NCBI RefSeq assembly: GCF_900106525.1
Contig: NZ_FNOG01000010.1
Location: forward strand, 83,918-147,917
Direction: 5' to 3'
DNA length: 64,000 nucleotides
DNA from: Lysobacter enzymogenes
Lineage (GTDB): Bacteria; Pseudomonadota; Gammaproteobacteria; Xanthomonadales; Xanthomonadaceae
Part shown: in pieces, positions 18,462 to 28,300 of the stretch
Numbering within the stretch: the stretch's first letter is position 1
Layout of the letters: every line of letters starts with the position of its first letter
Program-made: the position numbers and the translations under genes
The notes under the pieces: generated by a model
Databases searched by the model: none
Told to the model about the DNA's origin: nothing
What the model saw: the letters and a program-made list of their open reading frames with translations, nothing else

Positions 18462-20986
18462 CGGCCACCTCCGACGCTGATGGCGAGCTTGCCGTGTTCG
18501 GGATAGTTGGGATCGCGGTCCAGCCGCGGGATCTCGTGCGCGCCCAGGCGCAGCACGCCGTCTTCGAGTTCGCGGTTGGGCGCGGCGAACAGGCGCTGCA
18601 GGCGGGTCACCCGCGCGCATTCCACGCCCGCCACCGCCATCGCCTCGGCGACCAGCGCGCTGACCCGCAGGTTCTGGCCGAAGCCGAGCCGGTCGGGATG
18701 GAAATAGCCCGGCGCGCCGTCGCGGCGGCGGCCGGCGCTGAAGCGGTCGAGCAGCGCCGCCTCGACTTCGCCGCGCTCATAGCCGGGCAGGGCGCAGACC
18801 TCCAGCGCCAGGTCCAGCGCCACGTAGACCGCGGTCTCCACGTGCAGGTCGTGGCCCATGCGCCGCACCCGTTCCAGCGCGGCCTGGCTCTGCGCGATCA
18901 GCGCAGCGTCGGCCGGCACTTCGCCGTAAGGGTCGAGCGCGACATCGGCCTCGTACCAGCTGCCGGTCCACACCAGTTCGGCGTTGGCGCGCTGCACGCG
19001 CGCATCGCGTTCGGCGATGCGCGCGTAGTCGTCGGCGGTGATCGCGCGCAGCAGCTGGCTGCGGAACGCGCCGGGCGCGAGCAGGCGCGCCTGCGCCAGC
19101 GATTCGGGCTCGCTGCCGCCGGCGGCGGCGAGCGGGTTGTCGATGCTCAGGCGCAGGCCGTTCCATTCGCCGTCGCCGAGCGCGATGCGGTTGATGCTGT
19201 GCGCGCCGACGTTGCCGGCGCGGCCGTTGCCGATGCGGTAGCGCGCGGCGAACTCCAGGCCCGGGTCGGGGCGGCGGCCGAGTTCGCCGTTGCCCAGGCG
19301 CAGGCGCGCGCGGCCGTCGTTGTCGATTTCGGCGACCACGTGGCGGTCGTCGGGCCGGCTGGCGAGCAGGTCGAACACCGCCGTCCACGCGTGGCCGGCG
19401 CTGTCGTGCAGGCGCAGCGCCGGACGCGCGGCGCGCGGATCCTGGTCGAGGCTGGCGCTGGCCGCGCGGCTCGGCGGCGGCGCCGCTTCGGCGTGGGTCA
19501 GCGGCGCGTCGGGCAGGCGCCAGTCGAAGCGGCCGGGCGTGCGCTGGACCTCACCGGGCTGGTGCTCGCACAGGCATTCGGCTTCGCTCTCGCCCTGCGG
19601 CACGCGGCCCAGATCGACCGCGCCGACGCTGCGGCCGTGATCGACCAACACCACATTGGCGAACGCCATCGACAGATCGCGCAGACGCGCGCACACCGGC
19701 GCCGGGCCCAGCGCCGACAGGCACAGCGGGAACGGCAGCGCGTCGTCGGCATGCCAATGCACGCGCAGCAGCGGCGTCGGCCGGGCCGGGCCGCTGGTGT
19801 CGTCGTCGGACTCGCCGACGACGACGGGAAACACCGGATCTTCATCGCGTTCCACCCGCACCAGCCGCACCGGCCACACCCGCGCCGGGTCGGCGTCGAC
19901 TTCCAGGCCGCTGCGGGCGCCGCGCACTTCGCGCAGCAGCAGCACGTCGCCCGGATGCAGGTCGAGCGCGCGCGCATCGCCTTCGCCATCGAGCCAGGCG
20001 TCGCGCAGCACGGCGTGGGTGGCGCCGCGCGGCAGACAGCAGTCTTCGCGGCCCCAGTCGTAGAACGCGATGCGGTTGTGGGCGACGCGCACCGCCAGCG
20101 CGTCGCAGTCCGCCGGCAGGATCGGTTCGAACCGCTCGCAGGCCAGCGTGGGGTGTTCGCTCAGCAACGTAGGCCCGAGCACCGTCGGCAGCCCCAGCGC
20201 GGGATCCACGCCGCTGAGGAAAGCCATCGCCGCGGTCGGCAGGAACACGTCCTGATCGGTTTCGATCGCGACCCAGGCGCGCGCGTTGCAGCCTTCGTGC
20301 AGGAAGTAATCGACCAGGCGCGCGTGCCGGCGCACCGAGATGCGCTGGCGCGCGGTGCCCAGGTAGGCCTCGGTCGCCACCGCATCCTGGAAGTAGCTCA
20401 GGTAATCGCCGGCGTACGCCAACAGCTCGGTCAAAGTAACGCCGATGTCGGGCACGTGGCTCAGCGGCCAGTCCGGCGCGATCAACGCCAGGCGGTCCTG
20501 GATCAGGCGGCGGAAGCTGGCGTAGTCCTTGGCCAGGTACGAGATCGGCGGCTCCGGCGGCGGCGCGTCGATGCAGGCCGGCGCCTGCTTGCAGTCCAGG
20601 TCCGACGGACAGCCGACCTTGAACGAGAACTCGGCGCTGGCGTACATCGGGTCGAGCCCGGCGATGTCGAGCAAACGCAGGCGATAGCGCGAATGGTCGC
20701 CGTAGCGGTCCAGGCGCAGCACCAGCCAGTCGTCCAGATCGGGCTCGCCGCTGAGATGCGGGTCGGCGTCGAGGATGCGGATGTCGCGGATGCGCGCGCC
20801 GCCTTCGATGCGCAGATGCCGCTCCAGGCCTTCGCCGTCGCGCGCCAGTTCCGGCGGCAGCTTGCCGAGGAAGCACACGCGCAAGGTCAGTTGATCGGCG
20901 GAGACTTCGACGAAGTCCAGGCCGACCCGGCCCTGGAAGGCGCGGACCGCGTCGCGGCGCGGGTCGTTGCGGCAGGAGAGATTCAT
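18458..20986 (-). CDS. Baseplate wedge protein (gpJ/Afp11-like)
   Basis: This 842-aa protein carries ISYLAKDYASFRRLIQDRLALIAPDW and GVTLTELLAYAGDYLSYFQDAVATEAYLGTARQRISVRRHARLVDY, the characteristic core of eCIS/phage baseplate assembly proteins. The C-terminus has ITADDYARIAERDARVQRANAELVWTGSW and ends with a domain also found in gpJ proteins. The N-terminal domain (about residues 1-120) is a beta-rich extension with a CPSDLDCKQAPAC cysteine cluster after it. It overlaps the following 1146-aa paralogue by 4 bp (ATGA), so the pair is translationally coupled, consistent with a fixed stoichiometric wedge. Confidence 0.88.
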   Translation of the reverse strand: MNLSCRNDPRRDAVRAFQGRVGLDFVEVSADQLTLRVCFLGKLPPELARDGEGLERHLRIEGGARIRDIRILDADPHLSGEPDLDDWLVLRLDRYGDHSRYRLRLLDIAGLDPMYASAEFSFKVGCPSDLDCKQAPACIDAPPPEPPISYLAKDYASFRRLIQDRLALIAPDWPLSHVPDIGVTLTELLAYAGDYLSYFQDAVATEAYLGTARQRISVRRHARLVDYFLHEGCNARAWVAIETDQDVFLPTAAMAFLSGVDPALGLPTVLGPTLLSEHPTLACERFEPILPADCDALAVRVAHNRIAFYDWGREDCCLPRGATHAVLRDAWLDGEGDARALDLHPGDVLLLREVRGARSGLEVDADPARVWPVRLVRVERDEDPVFPVVVGESDDDTSGPARPTPLLRVHWHADDALPFPLCLSALGPAPVCARLRDLSMAFANVVLVDHGRSVGAVDLGRVPQGESEAECLCEHQPGEVQRTPGRFDWRLPDAPLTHAEAAPPPSRAASASLDQDPRAARPALRLHDSAGHAWTAVFDLLASRPDDRHVVAEIDNDGRARLRLGNGELGRRPDPGLEFAARYRIGNGRAGNVGAHSINRIALGDGEWNGLRLSIDNPLAAAGGSEPESLAQARLLAPGAFRSQLLRAITADDYARIAERDARVQRANAELVWTGSWYEADVALDPYGEVPADAALIAQSQAALERVRRMGHDLHVETAVYVALDLALEVCALPGYERGEVEAALLDRFSAGRRRDGAPGYFHPDRLGFGQNLRVSALVAEAMAVAGVECARVTRLQRLFAAPNRELEDGVLRLGAHEIPRLDRDPNYPEHGKLAISVGGGR

Positions 20987-21028
20987 GGCGGTGTCCTGGC
21001 GTATGCGGAGGCGCTCATGCGGCGGCGT

Positions 21029-21385
21029 TCAGATGGGACGCACGAAGCTGGCGCTGGCCGGTTCGCCGGTGCGCAGCAAGGCGTAACTGAGGTTGACGGT
21101 GAGGGTGGCGTCGTTGGCTTCCACACGCAGCTCGCGCACTTCGATCAGATCCGACAGCCAGCGCTGCAGCGCCGCGTGCAGGGTGAACTGCACGGTCGCC
21201 GCCAGCTCCGGGCTGTTGCCGGCGAACACCAACTGCATCAGGCCGCTGCCGAAATCCGGGCGGTTGACGCGTTCGCCGGGTTGGGTGAAGACCAACTGCT
21301 CGATCAGGTCGCGCACGTAGCCGGCATGGTCGGTCTGCGCGCTGCGGCCGCGGCCGTCGATGCGGAAGGGGAAGTCGAGATGCAT
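21029..21385 (-). CDS. GPW/gp25-family baseplate protein
   Basis: This 118-aa protein matches T4 gp25/Afp9. It has the N-terminal MHLDFPFRIDGRGR and then VRDLIEQLVFTQPGERVNRPDFGSGLMQLVF, where the EPR-like core is replaced by GERVNRPDFG. gp25 proteins link sheath initiation to the baseplate and are essential wedge parts. The ATG at 21385 has AAGGAG upstream; the longer frame back to 21619 overlaps the PAAR-like gene and is rejected. It is 20 bp after the PAAR-like tip gene and 42 bp before the wedge gene. Confidence 0.9.
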   Translation of the reverse strand: MHLDFPFRIDGRGRSAQTDHAGYVRDLIEQLVFTQPGERVNRPDFGSGLMQLVFAGNSPELAATVQFTLHAALQRWLSDLIEVRELRVEANDATLTVNLSYALLRTGEPASASFVRPI

Positions 21386-21405
21386 GGCGGGCTCCTTGGC
21401 TCGGC

Positions 21406-21771
21406 TCAGGTCGCCAACACGCGGGTCTGCACGGCGCCGACGATGGGCGCGCCCTGCGGGATCTGTTCGACGCTCTGGCAGATGCCCGGGCCGGTGCCGG
21501 GGCCGGGCGGCGGCGTCACCATCGCCGGAAGGCCCATGATCGTCACCCGCGCCGAAGGCATCGCCCATTTGATCGTCACGCACGGCTGCGGCTTGCCGTT
21601 GGGCAGAGTGAACGGACAACCCATCACCGCGATGGTCGGCGCGCCGGGCGGAATCGTCGCCACCGGTTGCGCCGACACCAGCACGCGCGTCTGCACCGGC
21701 GCGATCTTGGCCTGGCCGGCGGCGTGCTGGCAGGTCATCGCGGCGTTGGCGTGGAGCAGGAATCCAGGCAT
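21406..21771 (-). CDS. PAAR-like spike-tip protein
   Basis: This 121-aa protein starts MPGFLLHANAAMTCQHAAGQA and contains RVLVSAQPVATIPPG, VMGCPFTLPNGKPQPC and GICQSVEQIPQG. This repeated-loop layout with spaced Cys/His is that of the small eCIS PAAR-like tip (Afp10 class), which caps the spike and probably binds a metal ion. It lies between the gpV-like spike (10 bp gap) and gp25 (20 bp gap), as expected for a tip gene. Several Cys (in TCQH, GCPF, PQPC, GICQ) are candidate metal ligands. Confidence 0.82.
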   Translation of the reverse strand: MPGFLLHANAAMTCQHAAGQAKIAPVQTRVLVSAQPVATIPPGAPTIAVMGCPFTLPNGKPQPCVTIKWAMPSARVTIMGLPAMVTPPPGPGTGPGICQSVEQIPQGAPIVGAVQTRVLAT

Positions 21772-21781
21772 CGCGGCGTCC

Positions 21782-22324
21782 TCAGGTGATGGCCATTGCG
21801 GTCTTGTTGAACGTGATCGTCGGCCCGACCAGCCAGATCGACGCGCCCTTGGCGTTGTCGATGTAGATGCCGCTGTCGTTGACCACCAACATCGCGCCGG
21901 TGGTGCTCTGCAGCACGATGCCGCCGGTGATCGGCGTCGGCGGCAGGTCGCTGATGACCAATTGGTTCTGCAGCATGGTCGAGACGATGATGCTGGGATC
22001 GACCGGATTGCTGAGCTTGGACATCGCCGGCGGATCGGCCTGGGTGTCGAAGCGGCAGCCGATCCACACCGGCTTGTCGGGGTCGCCCTGTTCGAACATC
22101 ACCCACACGCCGGCGCCCGGCGGCGGCACCATGTACACGCCCATGCCGGGGCCGGTCGGGCCGGACAGCGGCGTGCACGGTTCGACCCAGGTGCTCGGCA
22201 CGAACGCCAGCACATCGGGAATGTTCAGCATCAGCCGGCCGCGGAATTCCGGGTCGGGCATCGGCAGCACGGTGCCGCGATACAGGCCGGGATAGGTTTG
22301 GGTGCCGCGGGATCCGTCGCTCAT
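21782..22324 (-). CDS. Baseplate spike protein gpV-like (OB-fold plus short beta-helix)
   Basis: This 180-aa protein has an N-terminal OB-fold (LYRGTVLPMPDPEFRGRLMLNIPDV, VPPPGAGVWVMFEQGDPDKPVWIGC) typical of gpV/gp5/VgrG central domains. A short repetitive C-terminal region (GGIVLQSTTGAMLVVNDSGIYIDNAKG) then forms the trimeric spike shaft. It is the puncturing spike of the eCIS. Here the gpD-like hub is a separate upstream gene, so the VgrG-type fusion seen in T6SS and in Afp8-type proteins is split. It lies 41 bp after the hub gene and 10 bp before the PAAR-like tip gene. Confidence 0.88.
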   Translation of the reverse strand: MSDGSRGTQTYPGLYRGTVLPMPDPEFRGRLMLNIPDVLAFVPSTWVEPCTPLSGPTGPGMGVYMVPPPGAGVWVMFEQGDPDKPVWIGCRFDTQADPPAMSKLSNPVDPSIIVSTMLQNQLVISDLPPTPITGGIVLQSTTGAMLVVNDSGIYIDNAKGASIWLVGPTITFNKTAMAIT

Positions 22325-22365
22325 GTCGGTGTCCTCATGTCGGTCTCATGCGTGCTCGTGCGTGC

Positions 22366-23496
22366 TCATGTGGGCACACGGGGCGTCAGCGAAATCAAAC
22401 CGTCGCGGCTGAGCTGGAAGCTCTGCTTGAACTCGCCGCGCTTGATCTTGTGGGTGACGCTGTCGACGTAATACAGCCCGTCGTAGGCCAGTCCCGCGCC
22501 GCGCACGCCGACCATCGCCTTGGAGCGCAGCACGTGGCCGTAGCGCAGCACGTCGAGCGAGCCGGACACGGTGATCGCGTTGGCCGCGCCCTTGAGCATG
22601 CGGCCGAGCATCTTCTTGACCGTGAAAGCGGCCGAGTCGTCGCCGCCGGCGTCGCGCGAATACACCATCTTCAGCGGCGGCGTCGGCCGCGCGCCCAGCG
22701 GCGGCTGGAAGATGTTGACCGACGGGATCGGGATCGGAATCGGAATGCGCCCGGTGACCGGATCGCCGATGGTCACCAGCATGGTTTCCTTGGCCAGCCC
22801 GTCGAGCGAGAAGCTCAGCGACTCGACGTTGGTATGCGCGTCCATATTGATGTTCAGCGCCGGCTGCGGCACCGGCACGCGGATGTTCGGGCCCATGTAG
22901 GCGATGCTCTGCCCGGGCAGCGGGCCGGGTTCGACGTAGAACACGAAGCCGTTGTTGCTGGCGATCTTCTTGAGGAAATCCAGGTCCGTGCCGGTCTGCG
23001 ACTTGATCTTCTTGGTCAGGATCGGCAGTTCCGGAATGAAGCCGGGAATCACCAGCGGCACCACGCCGAAGGCCATGTACGGCGCCAACACCGCGTAGCC
23101 CTGCAAGGTGTCGGTCATGTTCGGGAACGGGCGCTTGATCTCGATCAGGTCCATCAGCGCGCTCAGATCCTCGCCGGTGATGGTCAGCGTCGACTGCCCC
23201 GGCTCGCTGCTCGGCGCCAGTTCCTGGCGGGTCACCACGCCGTCCATCAGCACGTGCGGAAAACCGCCGAGGGTCACGGCGAGGATCACCCGGGTGGTGA
23301 TCGGATCCAGGTAGCCGGCAGGCAGCAGCACGTCGAGCAGGGTCGAGCCCTTGTCGGCGGCGAACACCAACTGGAAGCCGGCCTTGTCCTTGGCGCTGGT
23401 GATGGTCGCGCTCTGCAGCGCGTCCAGCACCGCGCGCGGCGCCGGTATCGGCACCGCGGGGCCGATCATCAAGGTCAGATGGATGCCCTTGAGCAT
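22366..23496 (-). CDS. Hub protein, phage late control gpD-like
   Basis: This 376-aa protein resembles the gpD/gp27 hub that forms the trimeric adaptor between tube and spike. It shows the beta-barrel segments FQLVFAADKGSTLLDVL, LGGFPHVLMDGVVTRQELAP and STLTITGEDLSALMDL, then TDLDFLKKIASNNGFVFYVEPG, which is diagnostic of gpD. The C-terminal VSGSLDVLRYGHVLRSKAMVGVRG..YYVDSVTHKIKRG segment is the second hub barrel. The start is at 23496, 3 bp after the LysM-like gene. It contains an unusual Pro-rich loop (GRIPIPIPIPSVNIFQPP) near residue 255. Confidence 0.9.
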   Translation of the reverse strand: MLKGIHLTLMIGPAVPIPAPRAVLDALQSATITSAKDKAGFQLVFAADKGSTLLDVLLPAGYLDPITTRVILAVTLGGFPHVLMDGVVTRQELAPSSEPGQSTLTITGEDLSALMDLIEIKRPFPNMTDTLQGYAVLAPYMAFGVVPLVIPGFIPELPILTKKIKSQTGTDLDFLKKIASNNGFVFYVEPGPLPGQSIAYMGPNIRVPVPQPALNINMDAHTNVESLSFSLDGLAKETMLVTIGDPVTGRIPIPIPIPSVNIFQPPLGARPTPPLKMVYSRDAGGDDSAAFTVKKMLGRMLKGAANAITVSGSLDVLRYGHVLRSKAMVGVRGAGLAYDGLYYVDSVTHKIKRGEFKQSFQLSRDGLISLTPRVPT

Positions 23497-23499
23497 GCC

Positions 23500-23823
23500 T
23501 CACTCCCGTCCCGGGCCGGGCATGCCCAGCGGCAGGGTGATGCGCACACTGCGGCCGACTTCGGCGGTGAGCTCGTCCGGGTGCATCGCCGCGTTGGCGT
23601 CGCACAGCCGCCAGAACGCTTCCGGGTCGCCGAGTTCGGCCGCAGCGATGTGGTCGGGCCGCTCGCCTTCGACCACGCGGTGCTCGTGCAGCAGCACGAA
23701 CCCGTCCAGCGCCGGCAGGAAGCGCCGGCGCAGGTAAGGAACGACAGTGCCGTCGGCCTCGGTGCGCGCTGTGGTTTCTACGTCGTAGTAGCGGCTGGTT
23801 GGCGGGAAATCGTAATTGGCCAT
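23500..23823 (-). CDS. Small LysM/tail protein X-like baseplate protein
   Basis: This 107-aa protein opens MANYDFPPTSRYYDVE and contains VVPYLRRRFLPALDGFVLLHEHRVVEGERPDHIAAAELGDPEAFWRLCDANAAMHPDEL, a LysM-like fold segment with the DPxxFWRLCDAN motif seen in gpX/Afp7 tail proteins. It probably sits at the tube-hub junction. It is located between the tube-initiator (36-bp gap) and hub (3-bp gap), which is the conserved eCIS order. In some eCIS this domain is fused to the preceding gene. Confidence 0.82.
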   Translation of the reverse strand: MANYDFPPTSRYYDVETTARTEADGTVVPYLRRRFLPALDGFVLLHEHRVVEGERPDHIAAAELGDPEAFWRLCDANAAMHPDELTAEVGRSVRITLPLGMPGPGRE

Positions 23824-23859
23824 GATCGTGCGCTCGCGCAGTGTGCAGCGGTGGAGTCT

Positions 23860-24522
23860 TCAGGGAACGACGGGAACGCCGGCGATGCCCAGCGCCTGGA
23901 AATCGCCGGCCGCGGCCAGCCCGGCCAACTTCTCCTTGGCCAGCAGATAGCTCATGAACAAACCGCCGCCCTTGCCGTCGAAACCCAGGTCGTCGACGCT
24001 GAGCACGCGCAGGCCCAGGCTGAGCTTGGCGCGGATCGGATTGAGCTCGGTGTCGAAGGCTTCCTCGACGATGCCCAGTTCGGTCAGGCGCACCGGCACG
24101 ATCCGGTTCGGCCCGAACACGAACAAACACAGCGGCGCGGCGGCCGGCGCGATTTCGAGCATGCCGGCGCCGGCGGCGGCGTTGGCCGCGTACAGCTCGC
24201 CGCTGGCCGGATGCGCCAACGCTTCGATCGACGCCAGTTGCGGATGCAGCCCGAGGCTGCCGGCGGTGCCCTGGCCGCTGTCGAGGCCGTCGGTGGCGTC
24301 GATCTCAGCGTCGAGCTTGATCGTCTCCACCGCCGGTCCCTTCAGTCGCAGCGCTTCGCTGTGGCCGCCGCTGTCGGCGCCGGTGGCCTTGACCTGCAGG
24401 CTGCGGGTCATGGTTTCGGGGTTGTACTGCAGGGCGATGATGCGCAGCACGTTGCCGCTGTCCGGGTCCAGCAGGACCAGGCCGCCGCGCAGGATCTTGG
24501 GAGAACGCGGATATCCACTCAT
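23860..24522 (-). CDS. CIS tube-initiator protein (Afp7 N-terminal type)
   Basis: This 220-aa protein has the LVLLDPDSGNVLRIIALQYNPETMTRSLQVK opening, the diagnostic motif of contractile injection tube proteins that start tube assembly on the hub. The later SLRLKGPAVETIKLDAEIDATDG and LCLFVFGPNRIVPVRLTELGIVEEAFDTELNPIRAKLSLGLRVLS segments match the same family. The gene lies 7 bp after the DUF4157 gene and before the LysM-like gene. Confidence 0.88.
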   Translation of the reverse strand: MSGYPRSPKILRGGLVLLDPDSGNVLRIIALQYNPETMTRSLQVKATGADSGGHSEALRLKGPAVETIKLDAEIDATDGLDSGQGTAGSLGLHPQLASIEALAHPASGELYAANAAAGAGMLEIAPAAAPLCLFVFGPNRIVPVRLTELGIVEEAFDTELNPIRAKLSLGLRVLSVDDLGFDGKGGGLFMSYLLAKEKLAGLAAAGDFQALGIAGVPVVP

Positions 24523-24529
24523 GTCGGCG

Positions 24530-25384
24530 TCACTTCTTGTTTCCCTTGCGGAACCAGTCCAGATCGAAGATCGGGATCATCGGCGTGCGGAATTCGTCCG
24601 GGTATGCGTTCTTCCATTCGCGATCGGCGCGGTCCATCGCGTTGGGGTGGTCGCGCGCGTTGATCTGGTCGAGCTGCATCGAGATGCCCAGGTTCAGCAG
24701 CCAGGGTTTGTCGATGAACCAGAACTTGAAGTTGTCGTCCATTCCGAGCGTGTCGAGCAGGCGCGAACCGCGCTGCCATTCGGCCAGGATCGAGGCGCCG
24801 TCGCGGTCGTTCATCGACAGGCCGCGCGAGTCGAAGGTCGAGCGCATCTTCAGCCAGTCCAGTTGCGGCGGCTGCAGTTGCATCGGCGGCACCAGCGGCG
24901 GCAGGCGGAACGGCGGCAGCGGCTGCGGGCCTTCGGGCGTGGGCGGCTTGGCTTGTTCGTCGGGATCGCAGTGCAGGCCGCCGGGCTCGGCGCCGCCGAG
25001 CGAGGCCGCCGGCGCCGCGCCGCCGGCGGCGACGCGGTTCGCGGCCGCGCCGGCGCGCGCCTCGCTGGCATCGGCCGAACCGCCCTGGCGTTGTTGCACC
25101 ACATGCGCCAGCTCGTGCGCGAGCAAGGTGCGGCCCGGCAGCGAACCGGGCGCATAGCGGCCGGGCGCGAAGGCGATGTCCTCGCGGCTGGTCACCGCCT
25201 TGGCGCCGAGCGCTTGGGTATAGGCGCCGGCGTTGGGATCGGTGTGCAGGCGCACGTTGGAGAAGTCCTGGCCGAACGCGCGCTCGAAGAACGCGCGCTG
25301 CGGCGGCGGCAACACCGCGCCGGGGCCGGCGCTGCGCTGTGCGCGCGCGCCGCGTGCGGGCGGAACGGACAGGCGTCGGCTCAT
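24530..25384 (-). CDS. eCIS-associated DUF4157 protein (putative cargo/effector)
   Basis: This 284-aa protein has an N-terminal DUF4157 domain: QRAFFERAFGQDFSNVRLHTDPNAGAYTQALGAKAVTSREDIAF then the zincin motif HELAH at residues 90-94. DUF4157 is strongly linked to eCIS loci and is usually fused to toxin or delivery domains. After a Pro-rich linker (about 135-170) comes a C-terminal domain of about 110 aa (LDWLKMRSTFDSRGLSMNDRDGASILAEWQ, KFWFIDKPWLLNLGISMQLDQINARDHPNAMDRADREWKNAYPDEFRTP) that I do not recognise. It overlaps the giant gene by 4 bp. It is a likely particle-loaded effector or maturation protease; the function is inferred. Confidence 0.75.
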   Translation of the reverse strand: MSRRLSVPPARGARAQRSAGPGAVLPPPQRAFFERAFGQDFSNVRLHTDPNAGAYTQALGAKAVTSREDIAFAPGRYAPGSLPGRTLLAHELAHVVQQRQGGSADASEARAGAAANRVAAGGAAPAASLGGAEPGGLHCDPDEQAKPPTPEGPQPLPPFRLPPLVPPMQLQPPQLDWLKMRSTFDSRGLSMNDRDGASILAEWQRGSRLLDTLGMDDNFKFWFIDKPWLLNLGISMQLDQINARDHPNAMDRADREWKNAYPDEFRTPMIPIFDLDWFRKGNKK

Positions 25385-28300
25385 GGTGCAGCTCCCAGCG
25401 GCGTGGCGTCGCGATCGACTTCCTTGGCGTCGGGCGCGGCCACCGTCGACAGCCCGGCGGCATCGCTGAAGGTCGGGTCGCCGATGCGGATGTCGGTGAT
25501 GGTTCCGCTTTGGATCTTCAGCGTCACCGTCATGGTCATCGCGGCCAGGCCGCCGATCTTGATCGTGAGGGTGTTGAGGGTGATGCCGGCGGTGCGGCCC
25601 AGGCGGGTCTGGCTTTCGACGGTCTTGCCGTCCTTGGTGCGGAAGGCGCGGGTCTTGCCGGCGGTGAAGCCGGCGCCGGCGAAATGCAGCTGCGGCATCT
25701 CCACGTCGACCAGAGTGCCGATGTCGGACTTGTGCAGCTTGACGGTGTTCTGGCTGTCGTTGTCGCGGTGCATGTCGACCCAGGTGTCGCCGTCGCCGAG
25801 CTTGCCGTCGCCGTTCTTGTCGCGGCCGATGCGGCCGTTGCCCAGCGCCAGCTCGCCGGTGAAGCCGATGAAGTCGTTGAGCGGCGTGGAGGCCTCGAAC
25901 GTGCGTTCGGGCTTGGCGGCCGGTTCGTTGGCCAGGCCTTCGATGGTCTCGCGCAGATTGATCTGGCCGTAGTTGTCCGGTCCGGTGTCGCCGTAGAAGC
26001 CCGGCATCTTGCGTTTGAAGTCCTTGAGCACCTTCAGGTCGATGTCGTTGCCCAGGGTGATGATGTCCTCGGGCCCGGTGACGCCGCCGCGGGTCACGTT
26101 GCGGGTGTGCAGGCGCACGGCGTAATTGGTCATGCCGCTGAAATTGATGATGCCGCCGTTGATGCTGACGTCGATGTCCGGGTCTAACCAGCCGTCGAAT
26201 TTGTATTCGCCGTTGATCGTTCCGCTCAGCCCCGACAGCGGCTCGACGATGAGCTTGCCGGAGGGTTCCTTCTTCTCCGCCGCCTGTTCCTCGTTGAAAT
26301 CGTCGGTGGCCTGCTTGAACTCGGCGTCGGTGAGTTCCTTCTTGTGTTCCTTGACGATGCTGACTTCCACGCCCTCGACGTGGATCTCGCCGATCTTGGC
26401 GGCGAGGAAGTCGATGCCTTCCTGGGTGCCCATGCCGCGCATGCCGGCGGCGATGTTGCTGATCCGCAGCAGCGGCAGGCGGATGGTGTTGCTGTCCTTG
26501 TTGTTGCTGATCCTGAGCCCGGTCGCGAGCACCTGGTCGATCGGCAGCGACACGGTGCCGTTGGGCTGGAAGCGCGGCTTGATGCCCTTGGCTTCCAGCG
26601 CGGTGCCGTAGCCCTTGATGTAGGTTTCCTTGCCCTTGGCGTCGGTGAGGGTCAGGTTCGGATTGATCAGGCCCAGCCGGTTCAGCACGAAGCTGCCGTC
26701 AATGCCGGTGTGGACGATGTCGACGGTCTTGCCGTCGGGCAGGGTCTTGGTGCCGAGCTTGACCGTGCTGAACTTGATGCTGTCGGCGGTCAGCGGGCCG
26801 CCGTCGACGTTGGCGACGAGCTTCTTAATCGTGGTCGCGCTGCCGAGCGTGTCGACCAGCTTGGCGCTGAGCCCCTGGATCGCGAACGGGTCTTTGCCGG
26901 GCCGGCTGGGCTGCGCCTCGACCTTGACGCCGGTGAGAGAGGAGGTGCCGTCGAGCTCGTTGCTGTCGAAGCGGCCCACGCGCAGGTGGCCGAGCTCGGC
27001 CTTGGTCGCGGACACGTCCTGGGTCGAGGTCTCCTTGACGCCGTCGCCGTTGAGCCCTTCCGATTCGCCGTGGTAGTGGAAGCCGTTGGCGACCACGCCG
27101 TACAGGTCGAGATCGCTAACCGCGAGCGTGGTCGGCGTCTTGACGGTCTGGCCGGGATGGGCGGGGTCGGGGTCCAGGCGATAGTTCTGGCGCGCCTTGC
27201 CGAGCACGATCTTCTCGACCTTGACCGCATCCAGGTCGATCTTCTTCGGCGCGTCGGTGTAGTGCATTTCCACGAGCGTCGCGGCGGACACCTCGACGCC
27301 GCTGGCCTCGGTGTAGTCGGGGCCGATGGCGACCTTGCCGATGATGCCCTTGCTGCCGAAGCGGGTATTGAGCTTGTCCTTGCGCAGATAGCCGCCGGTG
27401 CTCTCGATCTTGCCGACGTCGACCGCGTACTCGCCGGGACCGATCACTTCCACGCTCATGCCGCGGCCCTTGAGGCCGATGCCGGCCTTGAGCGCGGAAC
27501 CGATCGCGCTGTAGTTCGCCGAGCCGGCGTATTCCTGGGCTTCGATCTTGCCGGCGCTGAGCTTCTTTTCCGGCGTCCACTCCAGGCCGGTGACGTCCAG
27601 GTTCTGCAAGTACAGCGGCTGGAACGGCATCATCTCGACCGCGTCGCTGTAGGCCGCGCGGCGCAGTTCGACGCGGTTCTCGGCGTCCTGGTAGGTCAGC
27701 TCTTCCGACTCGACCTTGCCCACGTGCAGGCTGTCGATGCGCAGCTTGCCGATCTCGCGCTCGGTCTTGGCGGTCTGGCCGGGCTTGGCCTTGGCCGGCA
27801 CTTCGCGGGTTTCGATCCGGCCCTTGAGTTTGAAGTCGGTCAGCGTGGTCGGCTTGCCCGACTCGACGAAGCCGGACTCGCCGACCTTCCAGTGCACGCC
27901 GAACACCGTGAGGCTGCCGAAGTGGATGTCGTCGATGTCCAGCGCGCCGTCCTTGTAGCGCACACCGGCGCCGAAGTCCTTGAGCGTGAGGTGGACCCAG
28001 CCGTTGGGGCCGCGCACGTAGGTGTCGGTGAGGTCGAGGTCGCCGATCTTGGCGGCGATGGCGCCGTCCTGCAGCAGGTCGACCCGGATCGCGCGCGCGT
28101 CGAGCCGGCCGTGGCCGGCCCAGGTGTCGACCAGGGCCTTGCTGACCACAAGGTTGTCGATCGAGTCGATGCCCAGCGACACCGGCTTGCCCTTGCGGGT
28201 CGAGGTCAGCTTGACCTTGGCGTCCTTGTCCGCCGGCAGGTCGATGTCGATGCCGTCGGCATGCACGCCGTTGATCGAACCCGAAGCGATCGCGATGTCT

